From NCBI GenBank assembly GCA_050330855.1, contig JBHJNL010000147.1:8008-72007 (forward strand): a stretch of DNA of 64,000 bases. The letters run 5' to 3'. Under the pieces are notes generated by a model. It ran no database searches and was not told the origin of the DNA. It worked only from the letters and a program-made list of their open reading frames with translations. The DNA comes from RCC1774 sp050330855 (GTDB lineage Bacteria; Cyanobacteriota; Cyanobacteriia; Thermosynechococcales; Thermosynechococcaceae). A program made the position numbers and the translations under genes. Positions 26,216-34,549 of this stretch are shown here, piece by piece; positions within the stretch are counted from its first letter, which is position 1; each line of letters starts with the position of its first letter.

Positions 26216-26619
26216 CGGTAGATCCCCATACAGTCGACAAAGAAAAAAAGAGAACTAGAGTACAACAGCATCACCTTATCTTGCTCATTCAGGCTAGCTA
26301 GAGCTAGCTGACTAGAACTGAGCGAGAGGAATAAAAAACCATAACCACTGATCGAGGTATTAGAAGCCAGCAATGTGCCACCTAGAATAGCGAAAAAACT
26401 ACTGGACAACTTTAAATACTTAGCCGTAGCAGATGGTTTCCGCGAGGGGGTAGCCTTGTCAAGAAGAGACTCAATATTAACAAGAGGTTCATCATCCTTT
26501 TGCTCAGATGCAAACTCCTGTTTTTGCTCAGATGCAAACTCCTGAATAATCTGCTTGACTTCATCTAATGCAGCAGAGGTAGGCAAAGAAGTACTTTTTG
26601 ATGTTTCAGATGTCAGCAT
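26200..26619 (-). CDS. Small membrane protein with a tandem octapeptide
   Basis: This 139-residue protein has a charged cytoplasmic N-terminal half and two to three membrane segments (about 70-90, 90-110 and 116-135, with SSSFFAILGGTLLASN and MLLYSSSLFFFVDCMGIYRW). The N-terminal part contains the octapeptide EFASEQKQ duplicated in tandem, coded by two perfect 23-base copies. I do not recognise the family. It overlaps the start of the COQ4-like gene by 16 bases, so the two are probably expressed together. The membrane protein might anchor or supply a lipid-quinone partner; that is only a guess. Confidence 0.6.
   Translation of the reverse strand: MLTSETSKSTSLPTSAALDEVKQIIQEFASEQKQEFASEQKDDEPLVNIESLLDKATPSRKPSATAKYLKLSSSFFAILGGTLLASNTSISGYGFLFLSLSSSQLALASLNEQDKVMLLYSSSLFFFVDCMGIYRWLLN
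26498..26544 (-). repeat. Two-copy 24-bp tandem repeat inside a coding region
   Basis: The 23-base unit at 26498-26520 recurs exactly at 26522-26544 (period 24, eight codons). It adds one octapeptide to the small membrane protein without breaking the frame. This looks like a slippage or recent duplication site. Confidence 0.8.
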
Positions 26620-27127
26620 AATTCAATCTCATCAACATATACATACGAATAAATTAATCATTACTCCCAGAAAAATCTCTACACGACCTCATCAAAACAG
26701 CCTGAAATCGAATATTAAATAGCAACACCGAAAGTCAATAAAACTCGTTTTCTAGAGAAAGGACACAGGGCTACAAAGATCACAGAAACATACGGAGATC
26801 CACGTCAGATAATCATTTCAGACTAGGTCGGCATACGATTCAGATTTATCATAATTTTTGCATAGACTCTATATTGCCTAGCATTCTTGTTTTTATTCTT
26901 ACACAAGAAAAAATCGAAGAAATCAGTAAAAACACCTAAAGCTTGAAAGAAGTCAATCTCAAATTCAGTCAAGGGAGGCAATGGATTTAGATGAATAAAA
27001 GACATTGAAATGAATGCAAAAACTAAGCATTGCAGCCTAAAAAAATACAGGCGACCAAAGCTATCAATGTTTTTTAGTTTTATCAGGATTTAGATGGAAT
27101 AAAAAGCAGCAAGTGTTGTCGAATTAA
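26620..27127. other. AT-rich intergenic region, no convincing gene
   Basis: This stretch is markedly AT-rich compared with its surroundings. One 60-codon minus-strand frame (26823-27005) has low-complexity Phe/Asp/Lys/Asn content and no ribosome binding site, and I do not accept it as a gene. No tRNA, clear hairpin or repeat was seen. The region separates the COQ4-like operon from the FHA gene. Confidence 0.5.
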
Positions 27128-27571
27128 CTAGGCTAATACTATCGTCTGCTTTGCATCTACTTGTATGGCATCCTTCTGGCTAGATTTAGATATAGAAAAA
27201 CCATGTTTCTTCTTGAAATAATCCATGTCTTGGCGCATATAATAGTAGGCGTGAATAGCACCACCGAACAAGATTTCATCCATATGATTAAGGACTTTTT
27301 CTGTGAAGTCTTTCTGATTGACCTTAACGCCATTCAGGCTAGGTTTACCTAAGTTGTCTCCATTTACAAGCTGATAAGAATACTGGTTGCGTCCAGGTAA
27401 CGGAATTCGTATCAGCATCGCGTGTCTACGCGAGATGGCTAATTCTGGAAGAACGATATCGTTACTAGTACTTCTACCTAACGTATATACTGCAGATGTA
27501 AGTTCAACAAAGTAGGTCTCAGGTGATGTTTTCAGTAGGAGAATGTGACTATTGGGAAAAAGTGAATCCAT
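27128..27571 (-). CDS. Free-standing FHA domain protein
   Basis: This is a 147-residue protein made almost entirely of one FHA phosphopeptide-binding domain. YTLGRSTSNDIVL, ISRRHAMLIRIP, SLNGVKVN and DEILFGGAIHAYYYM are visible, and the core Arg, Ser-Arg-Arg-His and Asn residues are present. It resembles the FHA domain of the histidine kinase at 23006-25123, including the aromatic end of the last strand (KYYVVANL there, AYYYMRQD here). The two may share a phosphothreonine partner or be paralogues. A short basic/polar tail follows. Target proteins are unknown; Ser/Thr kinases in this window are candidates only by presence. Confidence 0.88.
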   Translation of the reverse strand: MDSLFPNSHILLLKTSPETYFVELTSAVYTLGRSTSNDIVLPELAISRRHAMLIRIPLPGRNQYSYQLVNGDNLGKPSLNGVKVNQKDFTEKVLNHMDEILFGGAIHAYYYMRQDMDYFKKKHGFSISKSSQKDAIQVDAKQTIVLA

Positions 27572-27630
27572 AGTGAGATTTCTGAGAACAGTTGGTTATA
27601 AGCCTTCTACATTGAGAACAATGTCTCTAT

Positions 27631-27840
27631 ATGAGCAAATCTAGCTGCTTCCAAGGGGCTAGTGCCTCAGTAAAATTCCTGAATGTAGCTCTTGCTACTT
27701 TTCGTTCTAGCTCTGCTGCAAAAACTGGCATCGATCAGCACACCCTGCTATCTAAAAAAGCAAACCGGCGCTTTGTCCAATACTATGCTGCTTCCCATGG
27801 ACTGCACTGTATTCAGCACAATTTAGGTAACCAATCTTGA
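27631..27840 (+). CDS. Possible small protein of unknown function
   Basis: The frame of 69 codons starts with ATG. Codon use looks like coding DNA, with few rare codons. The product is basic and rich in Ser, Ala and His (NRRFVQYYAASHGLH), with no signal or membrane segment. No clear ribosome binding site precedes it. It is divergent from the FHA gene, with 59 bases between. I do not recognise it, and it may be chance. Confidence 0.3.
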   Translation: MSKSSCFQGASASVKFLNVALATFRSSSAAKTGIDQHTLLSKKANRRFVQYYAASHGLHCIQHNLGNQS

Positions 27841-27967
27841 GCGTCTAGAGATTTCAAGGGCATGAAACACTGATAGAGTATGACAATTCCTTGTGCATCC
27901 CCACGAGGTAGCTACTCTTTTGTTAAAGAGGTCCAGGCTACCGCTAGTACAATAAATCGAAAGCAGG

Positions 27968-28690
27968 TTAAGGAGATAATGGCCCCTTCCGCCAGCGTGT
28001 CGTCTCGTACCAGTCTGCCAGAGTCGGCATCCATTGCTTGAAGCACTCCAGCATTAGCTCCGTCATCACACGGGTTTCGAGCTGTACATCATATTTGCCG
28101 CGAATATCGAGCAGATGCATCAGCGATCGCGCGTTCGCCGACATCACCCAATGTTGCCGCACATCAAAGGGAATCAGACCCCGCGCATGTTCTTCCGCTA
28201 AACCCTGATCGATTCGTTCAGCATAGCGCTGGCATCCCTGAAGGCACCAATCTAAATCTTGCTGACGCTGCTCGGCGGTGTAGTTATATTTTTTACCTTG
28301 GCGATCGCTATAGCTACCGATAGGGCGCAGGTAGAACACGTCTTCTAACGCTTGAGTCCCTGCCACAACATCCAAAATACGCTGCCCCGTGTACCGAAAT
28401 GATTGAACATCGAAAGAGACATTCCGATGAGTCCGCATTTGCTGCATTGTGCTGTGGGGGAAATATCCAAAGTTGAGCACTATCTGAGGATGCTCTAAAG
28501 GCCCATAGTGACCTCGATTCCCCTGCAGTAAATTCTTAACGATCAGCTCGCCACATTTCTCTTCATCGGGCCAACTCTCACGTTCTGTCCAAACAAGCTG
28601 CTCCGCATAATCTTGATGCATTGCAGCATAGGCAACTTGTTGAGGATTAGGGGTCTGGGAAATGACCTCTACCGTAAACCGATCATCCAT
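27968..28690 (-). CDS. thyX: Flavin-dependent thymidylate synthase
   Basis: ThyX makes dTMP from dUMP using methylenetetrahydrofolate and FAD. The 240-residue length fits. The family signature RHRx7S appears as THRNVSFDVQSFRY. The first Arg is replaced by Thr, as I recall for other cyanobacterial ThyX proteins. The C-terminal ISANARSLMHLLDIR-type region (MSANARSLMHLLDIRG) and WMPTLADWYE are also typical. No thyA is present in this window. The gene stands alone on the minus strand, with about 100 bases to the next upstream gene. Confidence 0.95.
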   Translation of the reverse strand: MDDRFTVEVISQTPNPQQVAYAAMHQDYAEQLVWTERESWPDEEKCGELIVKNLLQGNRGHYGPLEHPQIVLNFGYFPHSTMQQMRTHRNVSFDVQSFRYTGQRILDVVAGTQALEDVFYLRPIGSYSDRQGKKYNYTAEQRQQDLDWCLQGCQRYAERIDQGLAEEHARGLIPFDVRQHWVMSANARSLMHLLDIRGKYDVQLETRVMTELMLECFKQWMPTLADWYETTRWRKGPLSP

Positions 28691-28793
28691 AGGGGCAATG
28701 TAACTCTCAATAGGTATGACAGAATCTCTACAATCGCAGCATTAATTCAAGTCAGCCTCTATTAGACCATGCCAGAATCGGTTTCTGAACCCT

Positions 28794-29009
28794 TTATTGA
28801 TACAGGAACTGTCGCTCACTCGCTAAATCGCGGATCAAGGGCAAGCGACTACTAATGTAAGCGCTGCAGACCGTTGTATCGTCAATCCCCTTCTTCTTAA
28901 GGCACTGAATCAACCACTGTACCAAGCTTGTATCATCCAAACTCAGGAGAACGTTGGTTTGGGTATCTTCAATCAAAGACCAAAATTCATGAATGGTATC
29001 GGGAGTCAT
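28794..29009 (-). CDS. Small conserved hypothetical protein
   Basis: This is a helical, soluble protein of 71 residues beginning MTPDTIHEFWSLIEDTQ, with LLSLDDTSLVQWLI in the centre. The start codon is preceded by AAGGTC about ten bases upstream. I believe similar proteins of ~70 residues are common in cyanobacteria, but no function is known to me. It shows no motif for metal, DNA or membrane binding. It lies upstream of thyX on the same strand, 103 bases away, so co-transcription is possible. Confidence 0.7.
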   Translation of the reverse strand: MTPDTIHEFWSLIEDTQTNVLLSLDDTSLVQWLIQCLKKKGIDDTTVCSAYISSRLPLIRDLASERQFLYQ

Positions 29010-29380
29010 AGACTTGACCTTTTCAAGGTGAGCTTTCCAAAGGATGCTACGGGGAAAATCTAAATTTAATGTTTTCTTTATTTTTCTAGCTTACACGCTC
29101 TCATCAATAGCAGAGGTCTTGTTGAAGAAGATGACACAAAAGTTACAGAAATCTCATGGAGTTTTGATCTGACCTGTAGAGAAGCGTGACAGAGCCTCAG
29201 CTTCAGTCGCCAAAATAGAGATCAGCATTAATCGATATAAATTCTTGATACCAGGCTATTCCCAAGGTTCTGAGAGGAAGTGCTAGAACCGCTGCACTTG
29301 CATAAGTACCCCAAAGAAGCTCCAATAATATACAGCCACCGTAAAGAATATTAACCAAGTCAGCATTCAAGGAAAGATCT
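29010..29380. other. Divergent intergenic region, nothing recognised
   Basis: The 371 bases separate the minus-strand hypothetical gene from the plus-strand secreted-protein gene and should hold both promoters. A minus-strand frame at 29203-29421 looks hydrophobic, but it overlaps the start of the secreted-protein gene and lacks a binding site. No hairpin or RNA gene was recognised. Confidence 0.5.
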
Positions 29381-29908
29381 ATGAAGCTCAAGCATGGTTT
29401 GATACTGCTGCTGTTAGCCACGCTCGGCTCTATCGGAACCGCTGAGGCAGCAGGTAGGCCGGGTAAAATCGTCGGCTACCAGTACGTCACCTTTGCCGAT
29501 GGTGATGCCCCGCTAGAAGATAATGTAATTCACTACATCCCCTGCTATCCCACCAATAAGGATTGCCAGCAAGTTCAAGAGGCAATGCAGTCAGAGTTGG
29601 CCAAGGCTCAATCAGAGATGAAACAAGCTCGGCTCTCTCTAGAGCAACCTGCTGAGGCGTGGAGCGTTTTTTCTCAACTCGATCAACAGCTTTTACCCAT
29701 GCTGTTGGATAAACCGGGCTATAAATCAATCAAAACGGGCAAGAAAGGCGTCTATCGCTTTAATTGCCCCACCACGAGCTGTCTAATTTACTCCTTTGGT
29801 GTCGTGCGAGATCGCTACGGCTACTGGCTCACAACGTCTCCAGGACGAAAGCGACTCGATCTTGGTCCTGGCAAAGGCATTGCAGAAGATAAGCCCCGTA
29901 GTCTCTAA
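29381..29908 (+). CDS. Secreted hypothetical protein with four cysteines
   Basis: The protein has 175 residues and a clear signal peptide (1-23, HGLILLLLATLGSIGTAEA). The mature part contains four cysteines in two pairs (CYPTNKDC and CPTTSC), likely two disulfides in the periplasm. A charged helical middle (about 60-100) separates them. The C-terminus is basic and glycine-rich. I do not recognise the family. The next gene, a secreted pentapeptide-repeat protein, starts nine bases after the stop, so the two probably share a transcript. Confidence 0.75.
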   Translation: MKLKHGLILLLLATLGSIGTAEAAGRPGKIVGYQYVTFADGDAPLEDNVIHYIPCYPTNKDCQQVQEAMQSELAKAQSEMKQARLSLEQPAEAWSVFSQLDQQLLPMLLDKPGYKSIKTGKKGVYRFNCPTTSCLIYSFGVVRDRYGYWLTTSPGRKRLDLGPGKGIAEDKPRSL

Positions 29909-29917
29909 GGCATCCAT

Positions 29918-30538
29918 ATGAAGCATTCAATCTCTACTCTAGTAGTCCTCTTAGCGACGACAGCAGGTGTGGCACAGGCTGAACTGCCCGCACATGTACA
30001 AACATTACTCAATACGAGATCTTGCGTTCGCTGTGATCTCGCAGGGGCCAGATTCAGTGGAGCCGATCTGAGCAGCGTCAACCTGCGGGGCACTAATCTC
30101 ATTCAAGCGAATCTACAAAAAGTAGACTTGAGCGCCTCTAACCTCATTGATGCCAAGCTGATTCGGGCCAATTTGAAGAAAGGGAATCTTCAAACGGCTC
30201 GTCTTAATGTTGCAGACCTGAGTGAAGCAGACCTGCGAGATGTCAATCTCATTGGTGCAGACCTCCGCAGTGCCCGCGCCCCAAAAGCTGATTTTCGAGG
30301 CGCTCGGCTCACGGAAGCCAATCTGAGGGGTGTGAACCTCAGGGGCGCGAATCTAGCGGGCGCTAAGCTCCAGAAGGCAGATTTATTCGCTGCGAACCTT
30401 AGTGGCGCAAATCTCAGAGGTAGTGACTTATCCGGCGCAGACCTAAGTCAAGCGAACCTCACAGGTGCTGACCTCAAGGGCGCGAACTTAACCGGCGCTA
30501 AATTGTCTGGGGCGACAATGCCAGCACCCACCAACTAA
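29918..30538 (+). CDS. Secreted pentapeptide-repeat protein
   Basis: After a signal peptide (about 1-21) comes a short lead region, HVQTLLNTRSCVRCDL. About 30 consecutive A(D/N)Lxx pentapeptides follow (GANLRGSDLSGADLSQANL is a sample), which should fold into a right-handed quadrilateral beta-helix. The two cysteines in CVRC just before the helix could form a disulfide or bind metal. The same lead motif occurs in the convergent neighbour, so the two are paralogues. The gene is nine bases downstream of another secreted-protein gene. Function is unknown; the fold is used as a scaffold or DNA mimic in other bacteria, but this one is exported. Confidence 0.9.
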   Translation: MKHSISTLVVLLATTAGVAQAELPAHVQTLLNTRSCVRCDLAGARFSGADLSSVNLRGTNLIQANLQKVDLSASNLIDAKLIRANLKKGNLQTARLNVADLSEADLRDVNLIGADLRSARAPKADFRGARLTEANLRGVNLRGANLAGAKLQKADLFAANLSGANLRGSDLSGADLSQANLTGADLKGANLTGAKLSGATMPAPTN

Positions 30539-30546
30539 TCCTAGCG

Positions 30547-31392
30547 CTACTGCTTACAACCTTTATCAGACCGACTTCCGGTCGGTAGCATCACGCCACA
30601 GAGCCATGCCCCGCGCAAATCAATATTGCTCAGATTTGCCTCGCGCAGATCAACATTTTGGAGACGACTTTTGACGAGATAGGCGGTGCTAAGATTCGCG
30701 CCTGTTAAGTTGGTCTCTGTTAACGATGCTTTGCGGAGGTCAGCGCTTTTAAAGTCTGTTTTTCGCAGGTCAGTGCGAGAAATTTGACTTTCTCGCAGAC
30801 TGGCTCCCTGTAGATTGGCCCCCGTCAAGTTGGCATCTTCAATCACGGCCTGATCAAGTTTAGCCCGTCGCAAAATACTGTTGGTTAGGTTCACCCGCCG
30901 CAAAATAGTGGGGACAACATAGCGTTCTTGTTTCGGTGTTGTCACAATCGCGCTGTCTAGGTTAGTACCTTCTAGATTGGCACCCGTCAAGTTGGCATCT
31001 TCTAAATTGACGCCATTCATTTTGGCGTAGCTCAGAATGGCACCCTTGAGATTCACCTGACGCAGATCTGTTTGTCGAGTCAGGTAGGTGACAAGACTGG
31101 CTCGGCGCAGGGTCGCATTTTCTAAATTCGCCTGATGCAACACGGTATTAGCTAAGTTGGCATCATCTAGATTGGCACCCGACAAATTTGCCCGAAGTAG
31201 AGATGAACCAATCAGGTTTGCTCCCCGCAAGTTCTTGCCCTTAAGGTCAACATCTGAAAGGTCGCAATTAATACATTCATTGGTTTGCAAAAGCTGCTGA
31301 ACATGCTCAGGATTAGCAGCTTTCACCGTTGTAGCCCCCATGATCAGCAGTGCGCCAGCCCAGAGGGGCGAAAGGGAGTGATTTAGAGTCAT
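30547..31392 (-). CDS. Secreted pentapeptide-repeat protein (paralogue of the convergent gene)
   Basis: This 281-residue protein has a signal peptide (about 1-25, ALLIMGATTVKA) and the lead motif HVQQLLQTNECINCDL. Two blocks of pentapeptide repeats follow, separated by a non-repeat insert around residues 150-165 (TPKQERYVVPTI). It ends with a Cys-containing cap (WLCGVMLPTGSRSDKGC). The lead motif, with its CxxC pair, matches that of the convergent plus-strand gene eight bases away, which supports an inverted duplication followed by divergence. No enzymatic motif is present. The periplasmic location is inferred from the signal. Confidence 0.9.
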   Translation of the reverse strand: MTLNHSLSPLWAGALLIMGATTVKAANPEHVQQLLQTNECINCDLSDVDLKGKNLRGANLIGSSLLRANLSGANLDDANLANTVLHQANLENATLRRASLVTYLTRQTDLRQVNLKGAILSYAKMNGVNLEDANLTGANLEGTNLDSAIVTTPKQERYVVPTILRRVNLTNSILRRAKLDQAVIEDANLTGANLQGASLRESQISRTDLRKTDFKSADLRKASLTETNLTGANLSTAYLVKSRLQNVDLREANLSNIDLRGAWLCGVMLPTGSRSDKGCKQ

Positions 31393-31531
31393 AGGGGCCT
31401 ACAAAAATAACAGCTCAGATTTTGACCTTAAAAATCAGTCTACTCTGCTGAGATTACTTGAGGGAAGGTCAAGCCCCTGAAGTAATATGAATCGATAGCA
31501 TGAGGCGCTGATTGAGAAAGAGATACGCAAC

Positions 31532-31560
31532 AAAAAATCCCCAGCAACTCGCCGAGGATT
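31532..31560 (-). terminator. Rho-independent terminator downstream of metX
   Basis: Reading the minus strand, a 10-bp stem with two G-T wobbles (31551-31560 with 31536-31545) and a 5-base loop is followed by a run of T (complement of the A-run at 31532-31537). It lies about 180 bases past the metX stop. The rest of 31393-31737 shows no gene. Confidence 0.65.
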
Positions 31561-31737
31561 GGGTTCAGTCAAGGTGAAATACGGTAACGCTTTAGGAAAC
31601 ACTACCAAGTACTCCAAGGGTATGCCTCAATGGAGAAGAAGTCGTGAAGACATTGTGTTCAGAAGCGATGTGGGTCAGGTTCTAGAGTGTGGTGAAGGTC
31701 GCGGCAGTACTGCAAGATGCATGATTAACGAAAGACA

Positions 31738-32877
31738 TTAGGTACCAAATTCGCTGCCGCCCAGCACAAACTGAATGTAAGGCGTGTACAGTTCTGGTTC
31801 GAGTAAGAATGAGTCATGGCCTTTATCTGAGTGAACGGTAATGTATGTAACTTCAATGTTGCTACTCTTCAGAGCTTGAACAATCGCAAGTTGCTCTTCG
31901 GGATAAAAACAAACGTCTGAATCAACACTAAAGACAAGATAGGTCTGATGGTCACACCCTGAAAAGCAGTCGGGGCCAAGGTCACCCAGTTCAAAATGCT
32001 GCCACATATCCATAACGCACAGATAGCTGTTGGCATCAAAGCGATCTGCGAACTTTTGGCCTTGGTGGAGCATATAAGACTCAATGGGGTGAGAGAGCGG
32101 GTAGTTCTGTGACCGTTGCTCACGGGGCATGATGTCTTGCCTGGCTCGGTCTTCTAATACTTCTAGAGAGACAAAGGTCTTGTGCGAAATCATCCGCGCG
32201 AGGGCGAGTCCGGTCTTGGGTCGATGGATATCGTAGTAGTCACCCTGCTTAAAGTCTGGGTCATTACAAATCGCCACTGCCTGTTCAAAGTTCAAAATCC
32301 GATGCAGCACAGTGGTCTGCATCCCGGTAGCCATAGGGATGACGTTATGGACGCGCTGAGGTGTTCGGGTGGCTAACAGCAGCGCCAGCATTCCGCCGAG
32401 AGACCCGCCAACGACAGCATGCAGGCAATCAATGCCGAGGGCATCTAGGAGGAGCAACTGACTTTTAACCACATCCCAAGCGGTCACTGGAGGAAAGGCA
32501 CTCCCGTAGGATGTGCCGGTGGCAGGATTAATGGAATGGGGACCGGTGGAGCCGTAGCAGCTCCCAATGTAATTAGCACAGATGACGAAATATAGGTCCG
32601 TATCAAGGGCTAGCCCCGGACCAATGAAGTCATCCCACCAGCCCTGCTCACAGTCTGCGGTCCATAGGGGTTGGACGCCGCGAACGTGGGGGTTGATGCC
32701 GGCGGCGTGCTGACTCCCGGTTAAGGCATGAAAGAGCAGCACGGCGTTGCTGGCCTCGGCGTTGAGGGTGCCGTAGGTTTCGTAGGCGATCGCAACTTCC
32801 TCCAGCCGATCCCCCGACTCCAGGACAAAGGGAGTATTGAGCTGAAGGAACTGAGTCGAAACGAGGCCAATACTCAT
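31738..32877 (-). CDS. metX: Homoserine O-acetyltransferase
   Basis: MetX activates homoserine with acetyl-CoA, giving O-acetylhomoserine for methionine synthesis. The alpha/beta-hydrolase fold shows the nucleophile elbow GGSLGGMLAL, the early family motif NAVLLFHALTGSQHAAG, and GDYYDIHRPKTGLALARMISHKTF near the lid. The catalytic Asp (FSVDSDVCFYPEEQ) and His (SDKGHDSFLLE) are also present. The 379-residue length is normal. The gene follows metY directly (stop and start adjoin), so both enzymes of direct sulfhydrylation are made from one transcript. Acetyl versus succinyl specificity cannot be fixed by eye. Confidence 0.93.
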   Translation of the reverse strand: MSIGLVSTQFLQLNTPFVLESGDRLEEVAIAYETYGTLNAEASNAVLLFHALTGSQHAAGINPHVRGVQPLWTADCEQGWWDDFIGPGLALDTDLYFVICANYIGSCYGSTGPHSINPATGTSYGSAFPPVTAWDVVKSQLLLLDALGIDCLHAVVGGSLGGMLALLLATRTPQRVHNVIPMATGMQTTVLHRILNFEQAVAICNDPDFKQGDYYDIHRPKTGLALARMISHKTFVSLEVLEDRARQDIMPREQRSQNYPLSHPIESYMLHQGQKFADRFDANSYLCVMDMWQHFELGDLGPDCFSGCDHQTYLVFSVDSDVCFYPEEQLAIVQALKSSNIEVTYITVHSDKGHDSFLLEPELYTPYIQFVLGGSEFGT

Positions 32878-34158
32878 CTAGGACAGGGCTTGCTCTAGAT
32901 CGGCAATAATATCGTTGACGTTCTCAATCCCGATCGATAGACGCACCAGTTCAGGAGAAATGCCGCCCGCCTTTTGCTGCTCTGCGGTGAGCTGAGAATG
33001 GGTGGTGGTCGCAGGATGAATCGCTAGGCTTTTAGCATCACCCACGTTAGCAAGGTGAGAGAATAAACCCAATTTTTCAATGAATTTTTGCCCAGCAGCC
33101 TGTCCGCCCGAAATGCCAAAAATGACCATCGCGCCGAAGCCGTTTTTGAGATATTTCTTAGCAGTGGCGTGCCCTGGATCTGACTCTAGGCCGGGATAGC
33201 GAACCCACTCAACGGCCTTGTGTTGAGAGAGAAATTTGGCAACTTCGAGGGCATTTTCAGAATGGCGCTGCATTCTTAAGTGGAGCGTTTCGATGCCCTG
33301 CAAAAACATCCAGGCATTGTCAGGGGAGATGCAGGCACCCAGGTTCCGCAGGGGCACCACTCTCATGCGGAGGATATAGGCGATCGCAGATAAATCCCCT
33401 AAATCGTGGGCATAGCGAAGACCGTGATAGCTAGGGTCTGGCTCACTCATGAGTGGGAACTTGCCCGAAGTCCAGTCAAACTTACCAGCATCCACCACAA
33501 TGCCGCCAATGCCGGTCCCGTGACCACCCAGCCATTTTGTCAGGGAATGAACCACAATGTCAGCGCCATGCTCAATGGGGCGCAGCAGGTAGGGGGTAGT
33601 GAAGGTGCTATCGACAATCAGCGGTAGGCCGTTTTCGTGGGCGATCGCAGAGATGGCATCTAGATCGGCAACCTCTAGGGCTGGATTCCCCATCGTTTCG
33701 CAGAACACTAACTTGGTTTGATCGGTGATCGCTTTGCGAAAGTTCGCCGGATCACTGGGATCAACAAAGTGAGTTTTAATTCCAAACTGGGGCAAGATGT
33801 CATTGAACATCGTGTAGGTGCCGCCATAGAGATTATTGGCGGCCACAATCTCGTCCCCCATCTGGCAGATGTTGATGACGCTGTAGAGAATTCCGCTGGT
33901 GCCGGAGGCAACAGCAAGGGCAGCGGCTCCGCCCTCCATGGCGGCCACTCGCTTTTCGAGCACATCTTGGGTGGGGTTGCCCAGGCGGGTATAGATGTTG
34001 CCCAATTCTTTAAGGGCAAATAGATTGGCAGCATGTTCGGTATCGCGAAACACGTAGGAACTGGTGCGATACAGCGGCACAGCGCGGGATAGCGTAGTGG
34101 GATCAGGGACTTGACCCGCGTGTAGACATTGAGTTTCGAGGCTTTGCGGTGTGCCCAT
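32878..34158 (-). CDS. metY: O-acetylhomoserine sulfhydrylase (aminocarboxypropyltransferase)
   Basis: MetY is a PLP enzyme that replaces the acetyl group of O-acetylhomoserine with sulfide to give homocysteine. The Cys/Met-metabolism family features are present: LHAGQVPDPTT, the YTRLGNPTQDVLEKRVAAMEGG block, and PLP lysine in VHSLTKWLGGHG. SLGIHPATTTHSQ-type (SLAIHPATTTHSQL) and RLSIGIENVNDIIADL close the protein. I start at ATG 34158, which has AAGGGA about seven bases upstream; the longer frame to 34224 has no such site. Length is then 426 residues, normal for the family. It is first in an operon with metX. Confidence 0.94.
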   Translation of the reverse strand: MGTPQSLETQCLHAGQVPDPTTLSRAVPLYRTSSYVFRDTEHAANLFALKELGNIYTRLGNPTQDVLEKRVAAMEGGAAALAVASGTSGILYSVINICQMGDEIVAANNLYGGTYTMFNDILPQFGIKTHFVDPSDPANFRKAITDQTKLVFCETMGNPALEVADLDAISAIAHENGLPLIVDSTFTTPYLLRPIEHGADIVVHSLTKWLGGHGTGIGGIVVDAGKFDWTSGKFPLMSEPDPSYHGLRYAHDLGDLSAIAYILRMRVVPLRNLGACISPDNAWMFLQGIETLHLRMQRHSENALEVAKFLSQHKAVEWVRYPGLESDPGHATAKKYLKNGFGAMVIFGISGGQAAGQKFIEKLGLFSHLANVGDAKSLAIHPATTTHSQLTAEQQKAGGISPELVRLSIGIENVNDIIADLEQALS

Positions 34159-34549
34159 GGAAATTCCCTTGCGGTTAAAACGAACAGTTAAAGATCGTAG
34201 CGCAAGATCTGGTCTGAACTCCATTTCTATAGGTCTTCATCAAGAATGTTTGCATGGCAACAAGCAGCGTCAAAGTTTTTTGCTGTCGGGATTTGGCCGG
34301 GCGTATCCAGCGATTGGGGGAGAGGTTCTCTATTTGCGCCGCAGCATCGCCCGTGAATAAATTGCAGGCTACCGAGAAAAGTCCATTGAAATGGACTGAA
34401 CTGTATCGTGTACTGGGTTGAAGACATCCGCATTGTCATTGTGCGAGTCCTGCACGGCGCTCAGGATTGGCACAAGCGATCAATTCGTAACCCGCTGGGG
34501 ACAACGCATATTCCGTCGTAATTACCAGAGCTAATGCCGCCAGCTAGCC
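34159..34549. other. Intergenic region upstream of metYX, no riboswitch recognised
   Basis: This stretch separates metY from the Uma2 gene on the same strand and should contain the metYX promoter. I looked on the minus strand for the conserved blocks of the SAM-I riboswitch and did not find them. No other gene was convincing. Confidence 0.5.

Noticed and set aside
26823..27005. 60-codon minus-strand frame in the AT-rich gap
   Set aside because: Low-complexity Phe/Asp/Lys/Asn composition, no ribosome binding site and no family resemblance.
29203..29421. Hydrophobic minus-strand frame
   Set aside because: It overlaps the start of the secreted-protein gene, which has a clear signal peptide, and has no start signal of its own.
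31559..31741. 60-codon plus-strand frame between a pentapeptide gene and metX
   Set aside because: Arg/Gly-rich chance translation; it starts within the terminator hairpin and ends at the metX stop.
34159..34549. Possible SAM riboswitch upstream of metYX
   Set aside because: The conserved SAM-I blocks are not present on the minus strand, and no other known SAM-sensing leader could be recognised.
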